Below are positions 52,698-61,530 of a stretch of 64,000 nt of DNA, piece after piece. The stretch comes from Variovorax sp. PAMC26660. Its GTDB lineage: Bacteria; Pseudomonadota; Gammaproteobacteria; Burkholderiales; Burkholderiaceae_C. The stretch's first letter is position 1; each line of letters starts with the position of its first letter. The DNA is taken from the NCBI RefSeq assembly GCF_014302995.1, contig NZ_CP060295.1, positions 3,525,501 to 3,589,500 on the forward strand. The letters run 5' to 3'. The notes under the pieces are model-generated. The model did not search any database. It was not told where the DNA came from and was given only the letters and a program-made list of their open reading frames with translations. The position numbers were made by a program, and so were the translations under genes.

Positions 52698-53936
52698 TCA
52701 ATCCCAGGAGAGCGCACCACCCGACTGGTACTCGATCACGCGGGTTTCGAAAAAGTTGCGCTCTTTCTTCAGGTCAATCATTTCGCTCATCCAGGGGAAC
52801 GGGTTTTCTTCGTTCGGGAAAAGCGTTTCGAGGCCGATCTGCTGTGCACGCCGGTTGGCAATGTAGCGCAGGTAGCCCTTGAACATGGAGGCATTCATGC
52901 CGAGCACGCCACGCGGCATCGTGTCTTCGGCGTATTTGTACTCGAGCTCGACGGCCTTCATGAAGAGGTCCTTGATCTCGGCCTTGAACTCGGAGGTCCA
53001 GAGGCCGGGATTTTCGAGCTTGAGCTGGTTGATCAGGTCGATGCCGAAATTGCAGTGCATCGACTCGTCGCGCAGGATGTACTGGTACTGCTCGGCGGCG
53101 CCGGTCATCTTGTTCTGGCGGCCCAGCGCAAGGATCTGCGTGAAGCCGACGTAGAAGAACAGGCCTTCCATCAGGCAGGCGAACACGATGAGCGACTTGA
53201 GCAGCGTCTGGTCGGTTTCGTGCGTGCCGGTCTTGAAGTGCGGATCGCTGATGGCGTCGATGAACGGGAGCAGGAACTGGTCCTTCTCGCGGATCGACTG
53301 CACTTCGTTGTAGGCGTTGAAGATCTCGCTCTCGTCCAGGCCGAGCGACTCGACGATGTACTGGTACGCGTGCGTGTGGATCGCTTCCTCGAAGGCCTGG
53401 CGCAGCAGGAACTGGCGGCATTCGGGAGCCGTGATGTGGCGGTAGGTGCCCAGCACGATGTTGTTGGCGGCCAGTGAGTCGGCGGTCACGAAGAAGCCGA
53501 GGTTGCGCTTGACGATGCGGCGCTCGTCTTCGGTCAGGCCGTTCGGGTCTTTCCACAACGCGATGTCGCGCGTCATGTTTACTTCTTGCGGCATCCAATG
53601 GTTGGCGCAGGTGGCGAGGTACTTTTCCCAGGCCCACTTGTACTTGAACGGCACCAACTGGTTGACATCGGTCTGGCCGTTGATGATGCGCTTGTCGGAA
53701 GCCTTGACGCGCTGGGCGACAGCGGGGACCGCAGTGGCGGTCGGTGCGACCTGACGCAGTGGCGCAGCGGCGCCGTCATCGAGCGTGCGCAGTGCTGCGG
53801 GTTGTGCAATCGACGAAGTCGGAGCATCCACCGAACGACCTGCGGGCGAGCCGCTGGTCGATGCGTTGTGGTGCTGCAATCCTTGTTGCATATCCTTTGG
53901 TAAGGAGGGCTTGACTTCTTCGTCCCAGGTCAACAT
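52698..53936 (-). CDS. nrdB: Class Ia ribonucleotide reductase beta subunit NrdB
   Basis: NrdB holds the di-iron tyrosyl-radical cofactor of aerobic ribonucleotide reductase. The 412-aa product has an N-terminal extension (about 1-80, Pro/Ala-rich), [18 protein letters not shown] with early metal-site residues, the [17 protein letters not shown] iron-binding helix, and [16 protein letters not shown] with the second E-x-x-H ligand pair. Start ATG 53936 is preferred over an upstream TTG (53948). It lies 201 bp downstream of nrdA on the same strand, separated by a palindrome. Confidence 0.95.
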   Translation of the reverse strand: MLTWDEEVKPSLPKDMQQGLQHHNASTSGSPAGRSVDAPTSSIAQPAALRTLDDGAAAPLRQVAPTATAVPAVAQRVKASDKRIINGQTDVNQLVPFKYKWAWEKYLATCANHWMPQEVNMTRDIALWKDPNGLTEDERRIVKRNLGFFVTADSLAANNIVLGTYRHITAPECRQFLLRQAFEEAIHTHAYQYIVESLGLDESEIFNAYNEVQSIREKDQFLLPFIDAISDPHFKTGTHETDQTLLKSLIVFACLMEGLFFYVGFTQILALGRQNKMTGAAEQYQYILRDESMHCNFGIDLINQLKLENPGLWTSEFKAEIKDLFMKAVELEYKYAEDTMPRGVLGMNASMFKGYLRYIANRRAQQIGLETLFPNEENPFPWMSEMIDLKKERNFFETRVIEYQSGGALSWD

Positions 53937-54030
53937 AGAAAAATCCAATGCTCAAATTATCGGAGTAACGATGTAAGTTGCAAAGTGCTCGTTCACATCG
54001 CGCTCCATTTATGTGGTTGTTATGTTGCTC

Positions 54031-54094
54031 GCATGCATCGCGCGATGTCAGTCAATGCCTTCATTGTCTGAACGTCGCGCGATTTTTTGCATGC
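54031..54094. repeat. Bulged 15-bp inverted repeat between nrdA and nrdB
   Basis: GCATGCA+TCGCGCGA (54031-54045) is complementary to TCGCGCGA (54075-54082) plus TGCATGC (54088-54094), with five T bulged out between the two parts and a 29-nt loop. On the nrdA-nrdB transcript this would be a strong hairpin. It may set the relative level of nrdB or stabilise an mRNA end. Confidence 0.65.
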
Positions 54095-54137
54095 GCCTCA
54101 CTGGCTCACGGACTCTGTGTCGCGAGCATCGACACGT

Positions 54138-57053
54138 TCACTGGCACGCTTCGCAGGTCGGATCGTCCACACCGCAGAACGCGATGTCGGTGGCAGGCAT
54201 CGCGCTCATCTGTGCCTTCGCTGCAGCAGCGGCGGCTTCGAGTGCGCTCATGCCCGAAGGTGCGTCGTTGCCCGACGACACCGCGTTGAGACGGCCCGAT
54301 TGCACCGTCGATTTTTCGGCGTGCGTCGCGCTCTGCGTGCGCAGGTAGTAGGTGGTCTTCAGGCCGCGCAGCCATGCGAGCTTGTAGGTGTCGTCGAGCT
54401 TCTTGCCCGATGCGCCGGCCATGTAGATGTTGAGCGACTGCGCCTGGTCGATCCACTTCTGGCGACGCGAGGCGGCTTCGACGAGCCACGTGGTTTCCAC
54501 TTCGAACGCGGTGGCATAGAGCGCCTTCACGTCTTGCGGCACGCGGTCGATCGGACGCAGCGAACCGTCGAAGTGCTTCAGGTCCATGACCATCACGTCG
54601 TCCCACAGGCCCAGGCGCTTGAGGTCGCGCACCAGGTAGTGGTTGATCACGGTGAATTCGCCCGACAGGTTCGACTTGACCGACAGGTTGCCGAAGCAGG
54701 GTTCGATCGAAGCGTCGACGCCGATGATGTTCGAGATGGTCGCCGTCGGTGCAATGGCCACGCAGTTCGAATTGCGCATGCCTTGCGTCTTGATCTTCTG
54801 GCGCAGCGCGTCCCAGTCGAGCGTGGACGAACGGTCGACTTCGACATAACCGCCGCGTGCCTTCTCGAGCAGGTCGAGTGTGTCGATCGGAAGGATGCCC
54901 TTGTCCCACAGCGAGCCCTTGTAGCTCGAGTACTTGCCGCGCTCACGCGCCAGGTCGGCCGATGCCGAGTAGGCGTGGTAGCAGATGGCTTCCATCGATT
55001 CGTCGGCGAACTGCACGGCTTCCTGCGAGGCGTAGGGAATGCGCAGTTCGTACAGCGAGTCCTGGAAGCCCATCAGGCCCAGGCCGACCGGACGGTGGCG
55101 CAGGTTCGAGTCGCGCGCCTTCTTCACGGCGTAGTAGTTGATGTCGATCACGTTGTCGAGCATGCGCATCGCGGTCGAGATCGTCTTCTTCAGCTTTTCC
55201 TGGTCGACCTTGCCGTCCTTCAGATGCTGCAGCAGGTTCACCGAACCCAGGTTGCACACGGCGGTTTCGGTGTCGCTGGTGTTCAGCGTGATCTCGGTGC
55301 ACAGGTTCGACGAGTGCACCACGCCAGCGTGCTGTTGCGGCGAGCGCACGTTGCAGGCGTCCTTGAACGTGATCCACGGATGGCCGGTCTCGAACAGCAT
55401 CGTGAGCATCTTGCGCCACAGGTCCGAGGCCTGCAGCGTGCGCGCCGGCTTGATCTCGCCGCGGGCGGCCTTCTCTTCGTAGGCGACGTAGGCCTTCTCG
55501 AAGTCGGCGCCGAACAGGTCGTGCAGGTCAGGCACGTTGGAGGGCGAGAACAGCGTCCAGGTGCCCTTTTCCATCACGCGACGCATGAAGAGGTCGGGAA
55601 TCCAGTTGGCCGTGTTCATGTCGTGCGTGCGGCGGCGGTCGTCGCCGGTGTTCTTGCGCAGCTCCAGGAACTCCTCGATGTCGAGGTGCCAGGTTTCCAG
55701 GTACGTGCAGACGGCGCCCTTGCGCTTGCCGCCCTGGTTCACCGCCACGGCCGTGTCGTTGACCACCTTGAGGAACGGCACCACGCCTTGCGATTCGCCG
55801 TTGGTGCCCTTGATGTGGCTGCCCAGCGCGCGCACGCGGGTCCAGTCGTTGCCCAGGCCGCCCGCAAACTTCGAGAGCAGCGCGTTTTCCTTGATCGACT
55901 CGTAGATGCCGTCCAGGTCGTCGGGCACGGTGGTCAGGTAGCAGCTGGACAGTTGCGAGCGCAGCGTGCCGGCGTTGAACAGCGTGGGCGTGCTCGACAT
56001 GAAGTCGAAGGACGACAGCACTTCGTAGAACTCGATGGCGCGCGCTTCGCGGTCGATTTCGTTCAGCGACAGGCCCATCGCCACGCGCATGAAGAAAGCC
56101 TGCGGCAGCTCGATGCGGGTCTTGCGCACGTGCAGGAAGTAGCGGTCATACAGCGTCTGCAGGCCGAGGTAGTCGAACTGGTTGTCGCGCTCGGCCTTCA
56201 GGGCGGCGCCCAGGCGGGGCAGGTCGTACTGCAGCAGCTTTTCGTCGAGCAGTTCGTTGTCCACGCCCTTCTTGATGAATTGCGGGAAGTAGTCGGCGTA
56301 GGCCGTGGCACGGTCGGCCGGCATCACTTCGCGGCCGATGATCTCCTTGAAGATCGTGTGCAGCAGCAGGCGCGCGGTGGCGAAGGTGTAGTCGGGGTCT
56401 TTTTCGATCAGCGTGCGGGCCGCCAGGATCGAGGCCTTGTAGACCTCGTCCAGTGGCACGCCGTCGTACAGGTTGCGCATCGTCTCGGCCTGGATCGGCG
56501 CGGCGGTGATGCTGTCGCCCAGGTTTTCGCAGGCGGACTCGATCAGGCCCTTGAGTTCGTTCAGGTCAAGTGCGACGAGCTCGCCGTTGTCCAGCACGTG
56601 CAACGCGGGTGCGGCCGGCGTGTCGTGCTCGACCTGCTTGGAGCGCTCTTGCGTGCGGCGTTCGCGGTACAGCACGTAGGCACGCGCGATTTCGTGGTGG
56701 CCGCCGCGCATCAGGCCGAGCTCGACCTGGTCTTGCACGTCTTCGATGTGGAAGGTGCCGCCGCCCGGACGCGAGCGCACCATGGCGCGGATCACGGCTT
56801 GGGTGAGCGTGTCGACCGTTTCGCGCACGCTGGCCGAAGCTGCGCCCTGGGTGCCGTGCACCGCCAGGAAGGCCTTCATCATCGCGATGGCGATCTTGTT
56901 CGGCTCGAAGGGCACGACGGCGCCGTTGCGGCGAATGATCTGGTAGTGCGCGAGGTTCTGGCCGGTGGACGAGCCAGCAGTGTCTCGCTGCTGCTGCGGT
57001 GGCGTCGAGGGAACGGCACGCGGGGTCGATTGGGGGTTCAGGGCTGTTTGCAT
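54138..57053 (-). CDS. nrdA: Class Ia ribonucleotide reductase alpha subunit NrdA
   Basis: NrdA is the catalytic subunit that reduces ribonucleoside diphosphates. The 971-aa protein has an N-terminal ATP-cone (YQIIRRNGAVVPFEPNKIAIAMMKAF) for allosteric activity control, the catalytic barrel with SSCYLTTVPDDLDG and NLCTEITLNTSDTETAVCNLGSVNL, and a C-terminal C-x-x-C tail (CEACQ end) for re-reduction. At 971 aa it is longer than E. coli NrdA (761). The start at 57053 has AGAGGAAG upstream; codons before it lack support. A NrdR-type operator pair lies about 80-130 bp upstream. Confidence 0.96.
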   Translation of the reverse strand: MQTALNPQSTPRAVPSTPPQQQRDTAGSSTGQNLAHYQIIRRNGAVVPFEPNKIAIAMMKAFLAVHGTQGAASASVRETVDTLTQAVIRAMVRSRPGGGTFHIEDVQDQVELGLMRGGHHEIARAYVLYRERRTQERSKQVEHDTPAAPALHVLDNGELVALDLNELKGLIESACENLGDSITAAPIQAETMRNLYDGVPLDEVYKASILAARTLIEKDPDYTFATARLLLHTIFKEIIGREVMPADRATAYADYFPQFIKKGVDNELLDEKLLQYDLPRLGAALKAERDNQFDYLGLQTLYDRYFLHVRKTRIELPQAFFMRVAMGLSLNEIDREARAIEFYEVLSSFDFMSSTPTLFNAGTLRSQLSSCYLTTVPDDLDGIYESIKENALLSKFAGGLGNDWTRVRALGSHIKGTNGESQGVVPFLKVVNDTAVAVNQGGKRKGAVCTYLETWHLDIEEFLELRKNTGDDRRRTHDMNTANWIPDLFMRRVMEKGTWTLFSPSNVPDLHDLFGADFEKAYVAYEEKAARGEIKPARTLQASDLWRKMLTMLFETGHPWITFKDACNVRSPQQHAGVVHSSNLCTEITLNTSDTETAVCNLGSVNLLQHLKDGKVDQEKLKKTISTAMRMLDNVIDINYYAVKKARDSNLRHRPVGLGLMGFQDSLYELRIPYASQEAVQFADESMEAICYHAYSASADLARERGKYSSYKGSLWDKGILPIDTLDLLEKARGGYVEVDRSSTLDWDALRQKIKTQGMRNSNCVAIAPTATISNIIGVDASIEPCFGNLSVKSNLSGEFTVINHYLVRDLKRLGLWDDVMVMDLKHFDGSLRPIDRVPQDVKALYATAFEVETTWLVEAASRRQKWIDQAQSLNIYMAGASGKKLDDTYKLAWLRGLKTTYYLRTQSATHAEKSTVQSGRLNAVSSGNDAPSGMSALEAAAAAAKAQMSAMPATDIAFCGVDDPTCEACQ

Positions 57054-57134
57054 TCGCTTCCTCTCGGTTGGCAATTCTTGTTGGATGGCGACGCCTTGGC
57101 GGGTGTCGCGCCGACATTGAGCGTCGGACGGAAG

Positions 57135-57182
57135 ACACTATATCTAGGGTGTGGGAGGGGTACAACCCACTAGATGTAGCGT
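57135..57182 (-). promoter_or_regulatory. Pair of NrdR boxes at the nrdAB promoter
   Basis: Box 1 ACACTATATCTAGGGT (57135-57150) matches the NrdR consensus ACACwATATATwGTGT at about 14 of 16 positions, and box 2 CCACTAGATGTAGCGT (57167-57182) at about 12 of 16. They are separated by 16 bp (32 bp centre to centre), the usual helical phasing. Box 1 covers the -10 element, so NrdR binding would block the promoter. nrdR itself is not in the window. Confidence 0.85.
57137..57165 (-). promoter_or_regulatory. Sigma-70 promoter of nrdAB
   Basis: On the minus strand, TTGTAC (57165-57160) and TATAGT (57142-57137) are spaced 17 bp apart. The -10 lies inside NrdR box 1 and the -35 lies just 3' of box 2. 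Transcription would begin near 57130, leaving about 77 nt before the nrdA start. The rest of the gap (57183-57402) shows nothing I can support. Confidence 0.7.
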
Positions 57183-57402
57183 TTTCCTCTGGATACAACC
57201 ACTACCGATATTTCTTTCGGCATAGGACACGGCCAGCGGTGCCGCATCAATACTGGCCTATGGTGGCGCAAGCCGCATGGGGCTTGGCTTGCAGGCCGAT
57301 TTGGGCCTGCAGGGCGCATGGTTGCTGGATCGAGCGTTTGCAATTGTCGCATTGCTGCGCCGCAAGAACGGCGCATCACGGGACGCAACGCGATTGAAAA
57401 AA

Positions 57403-58020
57403 TTAGCGCTGCACCACCTGAGCAGGAAACATTTGTTGATCCCACCCGAGCTGTTCGCGCAGCAAACGCCAGTCGAAACCTTCGCCGGGGTCTTGCTTGC
57501 GGCCCGGCGCGATGTGCTCGTGACCGGCGATGTACGCGATGGCGTAGTGCTGCGCGACGGCGGCGCAGAGGCTTGCGAGCGTCTCGTATTGCGCCTCCTC
57601 GAAATGCCGGCCTTCGAGGCCTTCGAGTTCGATGCCGATCGAGTCGTCGTTGCAGTTGCCACGGCCGCGCCACGACGACACGCCGGCATGCCAGGCGCGG
57701 TCGTCGCAGCTCACGAACTGCCAGAGTTCGCCGTTGCGGCGCACATAGAAATGCGAGGACACCGCCAGGCCGCGGATGCTCTGGAAGTAGGGGTGCGCGT
57801 CCCAGTCGAGCTGGTTGGTGAAGAGCTGTTGCACTGCGTCACCGCCGTACTCGCCGGGCGGCAGGCTGATCGAGTGCAACACGACCAGGTCGGTCTGCGC
57901 GCCTTCGGGGCGAGGGCCGAAATTCGGCGAGCGCAGTGCCTTGGCGAAGCGATACCAGCCGGCCTGCCAGAGGCCGTCGTCGGCGGAGGCTTCAGTCGTC
58001 GGCATGGCTGCTGGCGCCAT
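57403..58020 (-). CDS. ampD: 1,6-anhydro-N-acetylmuramyl-L-alanine amidase AmpD
   Basis: AmpD is the cytosolic zinc amidase that cleaves anhydro-muropeptides during peptidoglycan recycling; its loss induces AmpC in some bacteria. The 205-aa product has FGPRPEGAQTDLVVLHSISLPPGEYGG (first zinc His), SSHFYVRRNGELWQFVSCDDRAWHAGVSSW, NDDSIGIELEG and GHEHIAPGRKQDPGEGFDW (further ligands). Together with mpl it completes a recycling route. The start at 58020 overlaps pilR by 29 bp; an internal ATG at 58005 would give 200 aa and a smaller overlap. Confidence 0.95.
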   Translation of the reverse strand: MAPAAMPTTEASADDGLWQAGWYRFAKALRSPNFGPRPEGAQTDLVVLHSISLPPGEYGGDAVQQLFTNQLDWDAHPYFQSIRGLAVSSHFYVRRNGELWQFVSCDDRAWHAGVSSWRGRGNCNDDSIGIELEGLEGRHFEEAQYETLASLCAAVAQHYAIAYIAGHEHIAPGRKQDPGEGFDWRLLREQLGWDQQMFPAQVVQR

Positions 58021-59545
58021 CGTCGCCGTTGGGCGTGGTGATGCCCAGCCGGGCGATGCGGTAGCGGATCTGGCGCAGGCTCATGCCGAGCCGCGCGGCG
58101 GCTGCCGTGCGGTTGAAGCCGCTTTCGTGCAGCGCGCGCACGAGGATTTCGCGCTCCTGCTGGTCGAGGTAAGCCTGCAGATCGGAGGGCAATGGGGGCG
58201 CGGCAAGCTTGGGTTCTGCGACAGGCGCAACGGGAGCGGTGGCAACGGGCAGATCGCCGGCGGGCGACAGCGGGGAAGGTCCTGTGGCGGCGGCTTCTGC
58301 GGCAGCCGCTGCCGTGGCGGCAGCGCTCATCAGGTCGAGCTGCAGTTCGTCGCCGTCGTTGAGCGCGACCGCGCGGTGCAGCAGGTTTTCAAGCTCGCGC
58401 ACATTGCCGTCGAGCGGGTGCAGCGCCAGCCGGCGCAGCAATTCGGTCGACAGGTGCGGCACGGGCAAGCCGCCGTCTTGCGCGATGCGCGCGAGCAGGG
58501 CAGTGCACAGCGCGGGCAGGTCTTCGCGGCGCTCGCGCAGCGCGGGCACCGCGATCTCGATCACGTTGAGGCGGTAGAAAAGGTCTTGCCGGAAGCGCGC
58601 GGCCTGCACCTCGGCGTGCAGGTCCTTGTGCGTGGCGCTCACGATGCGTACATCGACCGCGTCTTCCTGCGTCGAGCCGATCGAGCGCACGCTGCGCTCC
58701 TGGATGGCGCGCAGCAGCTTCGACTGCATGGCCAGCGGCAGGTCGCCGATTTCGTCGAGGAACAAGGTGCCGCCGCGTGCGGCCTGGAAATAGCCGTCGC
58801 GGTCTTGCGCCGAGCCGGTGTACGAGCCCTTCTTGGCGCCAAAGAATTCGGCTTCGAGCAGGTTCTCGGGAATCGCGCCGCAGTTGACCGCGACAAAAGG
58901 CCCGTCGCTGCGTTGGCTGCAGGCGTGCACCGCACGCGCCACCAGTTCCTTGCCCGTGCCCGATTCGCCGCGCACCAGCACCGGCGCCATGCCGCGCGCC
59001 ACTTTCGCGATGCGCGACTTGACCAGGCGCATGGGTTCCGAATCGCCCACCAGCCGGTCGAGCGCAGCAGCGCCGCTGCCCGTGGTCACCAGCGGTGTCT
59101 CGCTGCTTGCCGGGGTTGTCCGCACGGCGCGGGCCGGCGGCAGCGGCGACGCCTGCCGCGCCTGCACGGCAGAGGCGACAACGGCGCGGAACTGCTTCAG
59201 GTCGACAGGCTTCGTGAGGTAGTCGAAGGCGCCCGCCTTCAGCGCCTCGACCGCGTTTTCGGCCGAGCCGTAGGCGGTCATGACGACGCAGCGCTCGCTG
59301 CGCTGGTCTCTCTGGATGCGATGGATGATTTCCATGCCCTGCCCGTCGGGCAGCCGCATGTCGGTGATCACCGCGTCGAAGCGGCCGGCTTCGAGGTGCT
59401 GCCAGGCTTCGGACACGCTGCCCGCGGCTTCGACGCGATAACCCTCGCGCAGCAGCGTCAGCTCATAGAGCGTGCGCAGGTCGGGTTCGTCGTCGATGAC
59501 CAGGATCTGCGCGGGGCGCTGGGTGGGAGGGTGCGGAATGCTCAC
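57992..59545 (-). CDS. pilR: Sigma-54-dependent response regulator PilR-like
   Basis: PilR activates sigma-54 transcription of type IV pilin genes. The 517-aa product has a receiver domain with phospho-acceptor D62 in AVITDMRLPDG, an Ala/Pro-rich linker, a central AAA+ domain with Walker A GESGTGKE (193-200) and Walker B LFLDEIGD (261-268), and a C-terminal Fis-type helix-turn-helix (HESGFNRTAAAARLGMSLRQIRYR). The sigma-54 contact loop reads GSYTGS (240-245) instead of the usual G-[AS]-F-T-G-A. pilS lies 4 bp upstream on the same strand. Confidence 0.92.
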   Translation of the reverse strand: MSIPHPPTQRPAQILVIDDEPDLRTLYELTLLREGYRVEAAGSVSEAWQHLEAGRFDAVITDMRLPDGQGMEIIHRIQRDQRSERCVVMTAYGSAENAVEALKAGAFDYLTKPVDLKQFRAVVASAVQARQASPLPPARAVRTTPASSETPLVTTGSGAAALDRLVGDSEPMRLVKSRIAKVARGMAPVLVRGESGTGKELVARAVHACSQRSDGPFVAVNCGAIPENLLEAEFFGAKKGSYTGSAQDRDGYFQAARGGTLFLDEIGDLPLAMQSKLLRAIQERSVRSIGSTQEDAVDVRIVSATHKDLHAEVQAARFRQDLFYRLNVIEIAVPALRERREDLPALCTALLARIAQDGGLPVPHLSTELLRRLALHPLDGNVRELENLLHRAVALNDGDELQLDLMSAAATAAAAAEAAATGPSPLSPAGDLPVATAPVAPVAEPKLAAPPLPSDLQAYLDQQEREILVRALHESGFNRTAAAARLGMSLRQIRYRIARLGITTPNGDDGASSHADD

Positions 59546-59549
59546 GGCC

Positions 59550-61247
59550 CTATTGTGTCAGCCGGTTTTCGCTGGCGGCGAAGCTGACGAAGAATTCGTT
59601 GCCCTCGGGGCCGCCCGGCACAAGCGAGCGTCGTTCGTAGCCGATGGTGGCGCCGTGGCGCCGGCACAGCTCGCGGCAAAGGAACAGGCCGAGCCCGCTC
59701 GAGCGGCTCTCGGACGAGAAGAAAGGCTCGAACAGATGCCGCTTCACTGCCGGCTCCAGCGGCGCGCCGTCGCTCCACACCGCCAGGCTGGGGCGATGGG
59801 TGCCCCCGCGCTGGAGCGTCGTCAGCACCTGGATCGAGCCTTCGCGATTGCCGGCGTAGCGCGCGGCGTTGTCGAGCAGGTTGACCATCAGGCGGCGCAG
59901 GTGTTCGGCGTCGAAGCGCACGTCGCTCTGAGCGGCGTCCAGCGTGATGAGCACGCCCTTGCGCTGCGTCTGGCGCACCCACTCATCGGCCAGCACCTGC
60001 ACCGCGGGGTCGAGCACGACCTGCTCGCCGAGCGAGAGCACGCGCTGCTGGCGCGCCCGCGAGACGTCGAGCACGTCGTCCACGATGCGGGCCAGCCGCT
60101 GCGCGTTGTGCTGGACCATGCTCGTGAGCTTGCGGTGCGCGGGGTCGGTCAGGTCTTCGGCGAGCAGCGCGCTGGCTTGGGTGATGGCTGCCAGCGGATT
60201 GCGGATTTCATGCGCGACGGCGGCCGACATGCGGCCCATCGCGGCCAGTTTCTCGGTGCGGATGCGGGCTTCGAGTTCGCGCAGGTCCTGCAGGAACATC
60301 ACGCAGAGGCTGTCGACATGCCGGTCGCTGGTGGGCGTGAGCCGCGTGCGCACGCGCACCTCGCGCGCTGCGCCGCGCGCCTGCGCGACGGGAATTTCTT
60401 CGGATTGCGGCGCCCGGCGCGCGAAGGTCTGGCGCGCGAGCGCGGCCAGCGCATGCCAGGCCGGCTGCGCATGCAGCGCGAACGGCGGCGTCATTTTTGC
60501 CAGGCCCTGCCCGAGGATCGCATCGGCCGCCGGGTTGGCCGCGTGCACCAGCCCTTCGGCGTCGATCACCAGCACGCCTTCGCTCAGCGTCTCGATCACC
60601 AGGTCGTTGACCTGCGCCTGCATCTGCGCGCTGCTGCGGTTGCGCTGCGCCACCGCCTCCTCGCGTGTCAGGCGGCGGGCCAGTTCGTGGGCGAGCAGGG
60701 CCACCACGAAGAGGCCGGTGCCGGTGAGCGCCGCCTGCACGAAGCGGCCGGAAGAGTCGATCGGCTGCTGCAGCCAGTGCCAGCCCGCGTCGGCCAGCAG
60801 CAGCAGCGTGACGGTGGCCGTGGTGCCCAGGCTCACGGTCATCGTGCCGAGCACCGCGCTCATGAGCACCGGCAGCGCAAACAGCGGCGTGTAGTTGACG
60901 TTGCCGCCCTGGATCACCTGCAGCGAGGTGAAGGCGGCGAGGTCGACGCCGATGGTCAGCAGCCACAGGGGGGTGAAGCCGCGAATCGGCGGCACGAAGC
61001 GCGTGTAGCGCATGCCCAGCCAACTGGCGATCAGGTAGCCGGCCGAGATCGCGATGGCCACCGGCTGCATCGTCTGCCCGAGCGCGAAGGCCACGCACTG
61101 CAACAGCACCAGCACCAGCGCGACGAAACAGCGCGCGACCATGAAGCCGCGCCAGAGCCGCTGCAGGGCCGTGCTTTGGCCGCGGCCCTGTTCGAGCACG
61201 TCCCAGTCGGTGACCGGTTCGCCGCGCGACCAGAGGGGGGAACTCAT
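59550..61247 (-). CDS. pilS: Sensor histidine kinase PilS-like
   Basis: PilS is the membrane sensor paired with PilR. The 565-aa product has six hydrophobic segments in its first 200 residues (starting after about residue 30), a PAS-like region (about 215-330), the phospho-acceptor motif AVAHEIRNPLAAI, the N box LMVNLLDNAARYAG and the G2-like SGLGLFLCRELCRRHG. No HAMP domain is evident. Its stop is 4 bp before pilR. The start at 61247 gives MSSPLWSRGEP; an upstream extension overlaps the PP0621-like gene. Confidence 0.9.
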   Translation of the reverse strand: MSSPLWSRGEPVTDWDVLEQGRGQSTALQRLWRGFMVARCFVALVLVLLQCVAFALGQTMQPVAIAISAGYLIASWLGMRYTRFVPPIRGFTPLWLLTIGVDLAAFTSLQVIQGGNVNYTPLFALPVLMSAVLGTMTVSLGTTATVTLLLLADAGWHWLQQPIDSSGRFVQAALTGTGLFVVALLAHELARRLTREEAVAQRNRSSAQMQAQVNDLVIETLSEGVLVIDAEGLVHAANPAADAILGQGLAKMTPPFALHAQPAWHALAALARQTFARRAPQSEEIPVAQARGAAREVRVRTRLTPTSDRHVDSLCVMFLQDLRELEARIRTEKLAAMGRMSAAVAHEIRNPLAAITQASALLAEDLTDPAHRKLTSMVQHNAQRLARIVDDVLDVSRARQQRVLSLGEQVVLDPAVQVLADEWVRQTQRKGVLITLDAAQSDVRFDAEHLRRLMVNLLDNAARYAGNREGSIQVLTTLQRGGTHRPSLAVWSDGAPLEPAVKRHLFEPFFSSESRSSGLGLFLCRELCRRHGATIGYERRSLVPGGPEGNEFFVSFAASENRLTQ

Positions 61248-61263
61248 GAGGGGCGCTGCGTGC

Positions 61264-61530
61264 TCAGCCGGGCGCCGCGCCGGCCTGGCGGTGCGCGGTG
61301 CTGCAGTAGACCACGCCACCGGGGCCGGCGATGGCGTCGGTGGCCGGCAGGTGCAGGCCGCAATGGGCGCAGCGCACCATGGCCTGCGGCGGGCCGACCG
61401 CGGGTGCGGCGGGCGCCCGCTGCGCTTTGGCCGCGCGCTCGCGCTGCGCATCGCGCATTTCTTCGCGCCGGTTCTTGCGCCAGAGCCAGATCGCGATCCA
61501 GAGCACGGCGAGGACAAGCAAATACTTCAT
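61264..61530 (-). CDS. PP0621-like small membrane-anchored zinc-ribbon protein
   Basis: An 88-aa protein with one N-terminal membrane segment (MKYLLVLAVLWIAIWLWRKNR), a charged linker, and a C-terminal treble-clef-like C-x-x-C and Y-C-S-x-x-H (CAHCGLHLP, YCSTAHR). This pattern matches small conserved proteins such as PP0621. Function is unknown. It overlaps the ccsA-like gene by four bases upstream and lies 16 bp before pilS, so it is in the same transcript. Confidence 0.85.
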   Translation of the reverse strand: MKYLLVLAVLWIAIWLWRKNRREEMRDAQRERAAKAQRAPAAPAVGPPQAMVRCAHCGLHLPATDAIAGPGGVVYCSTAHRQAGAAPG

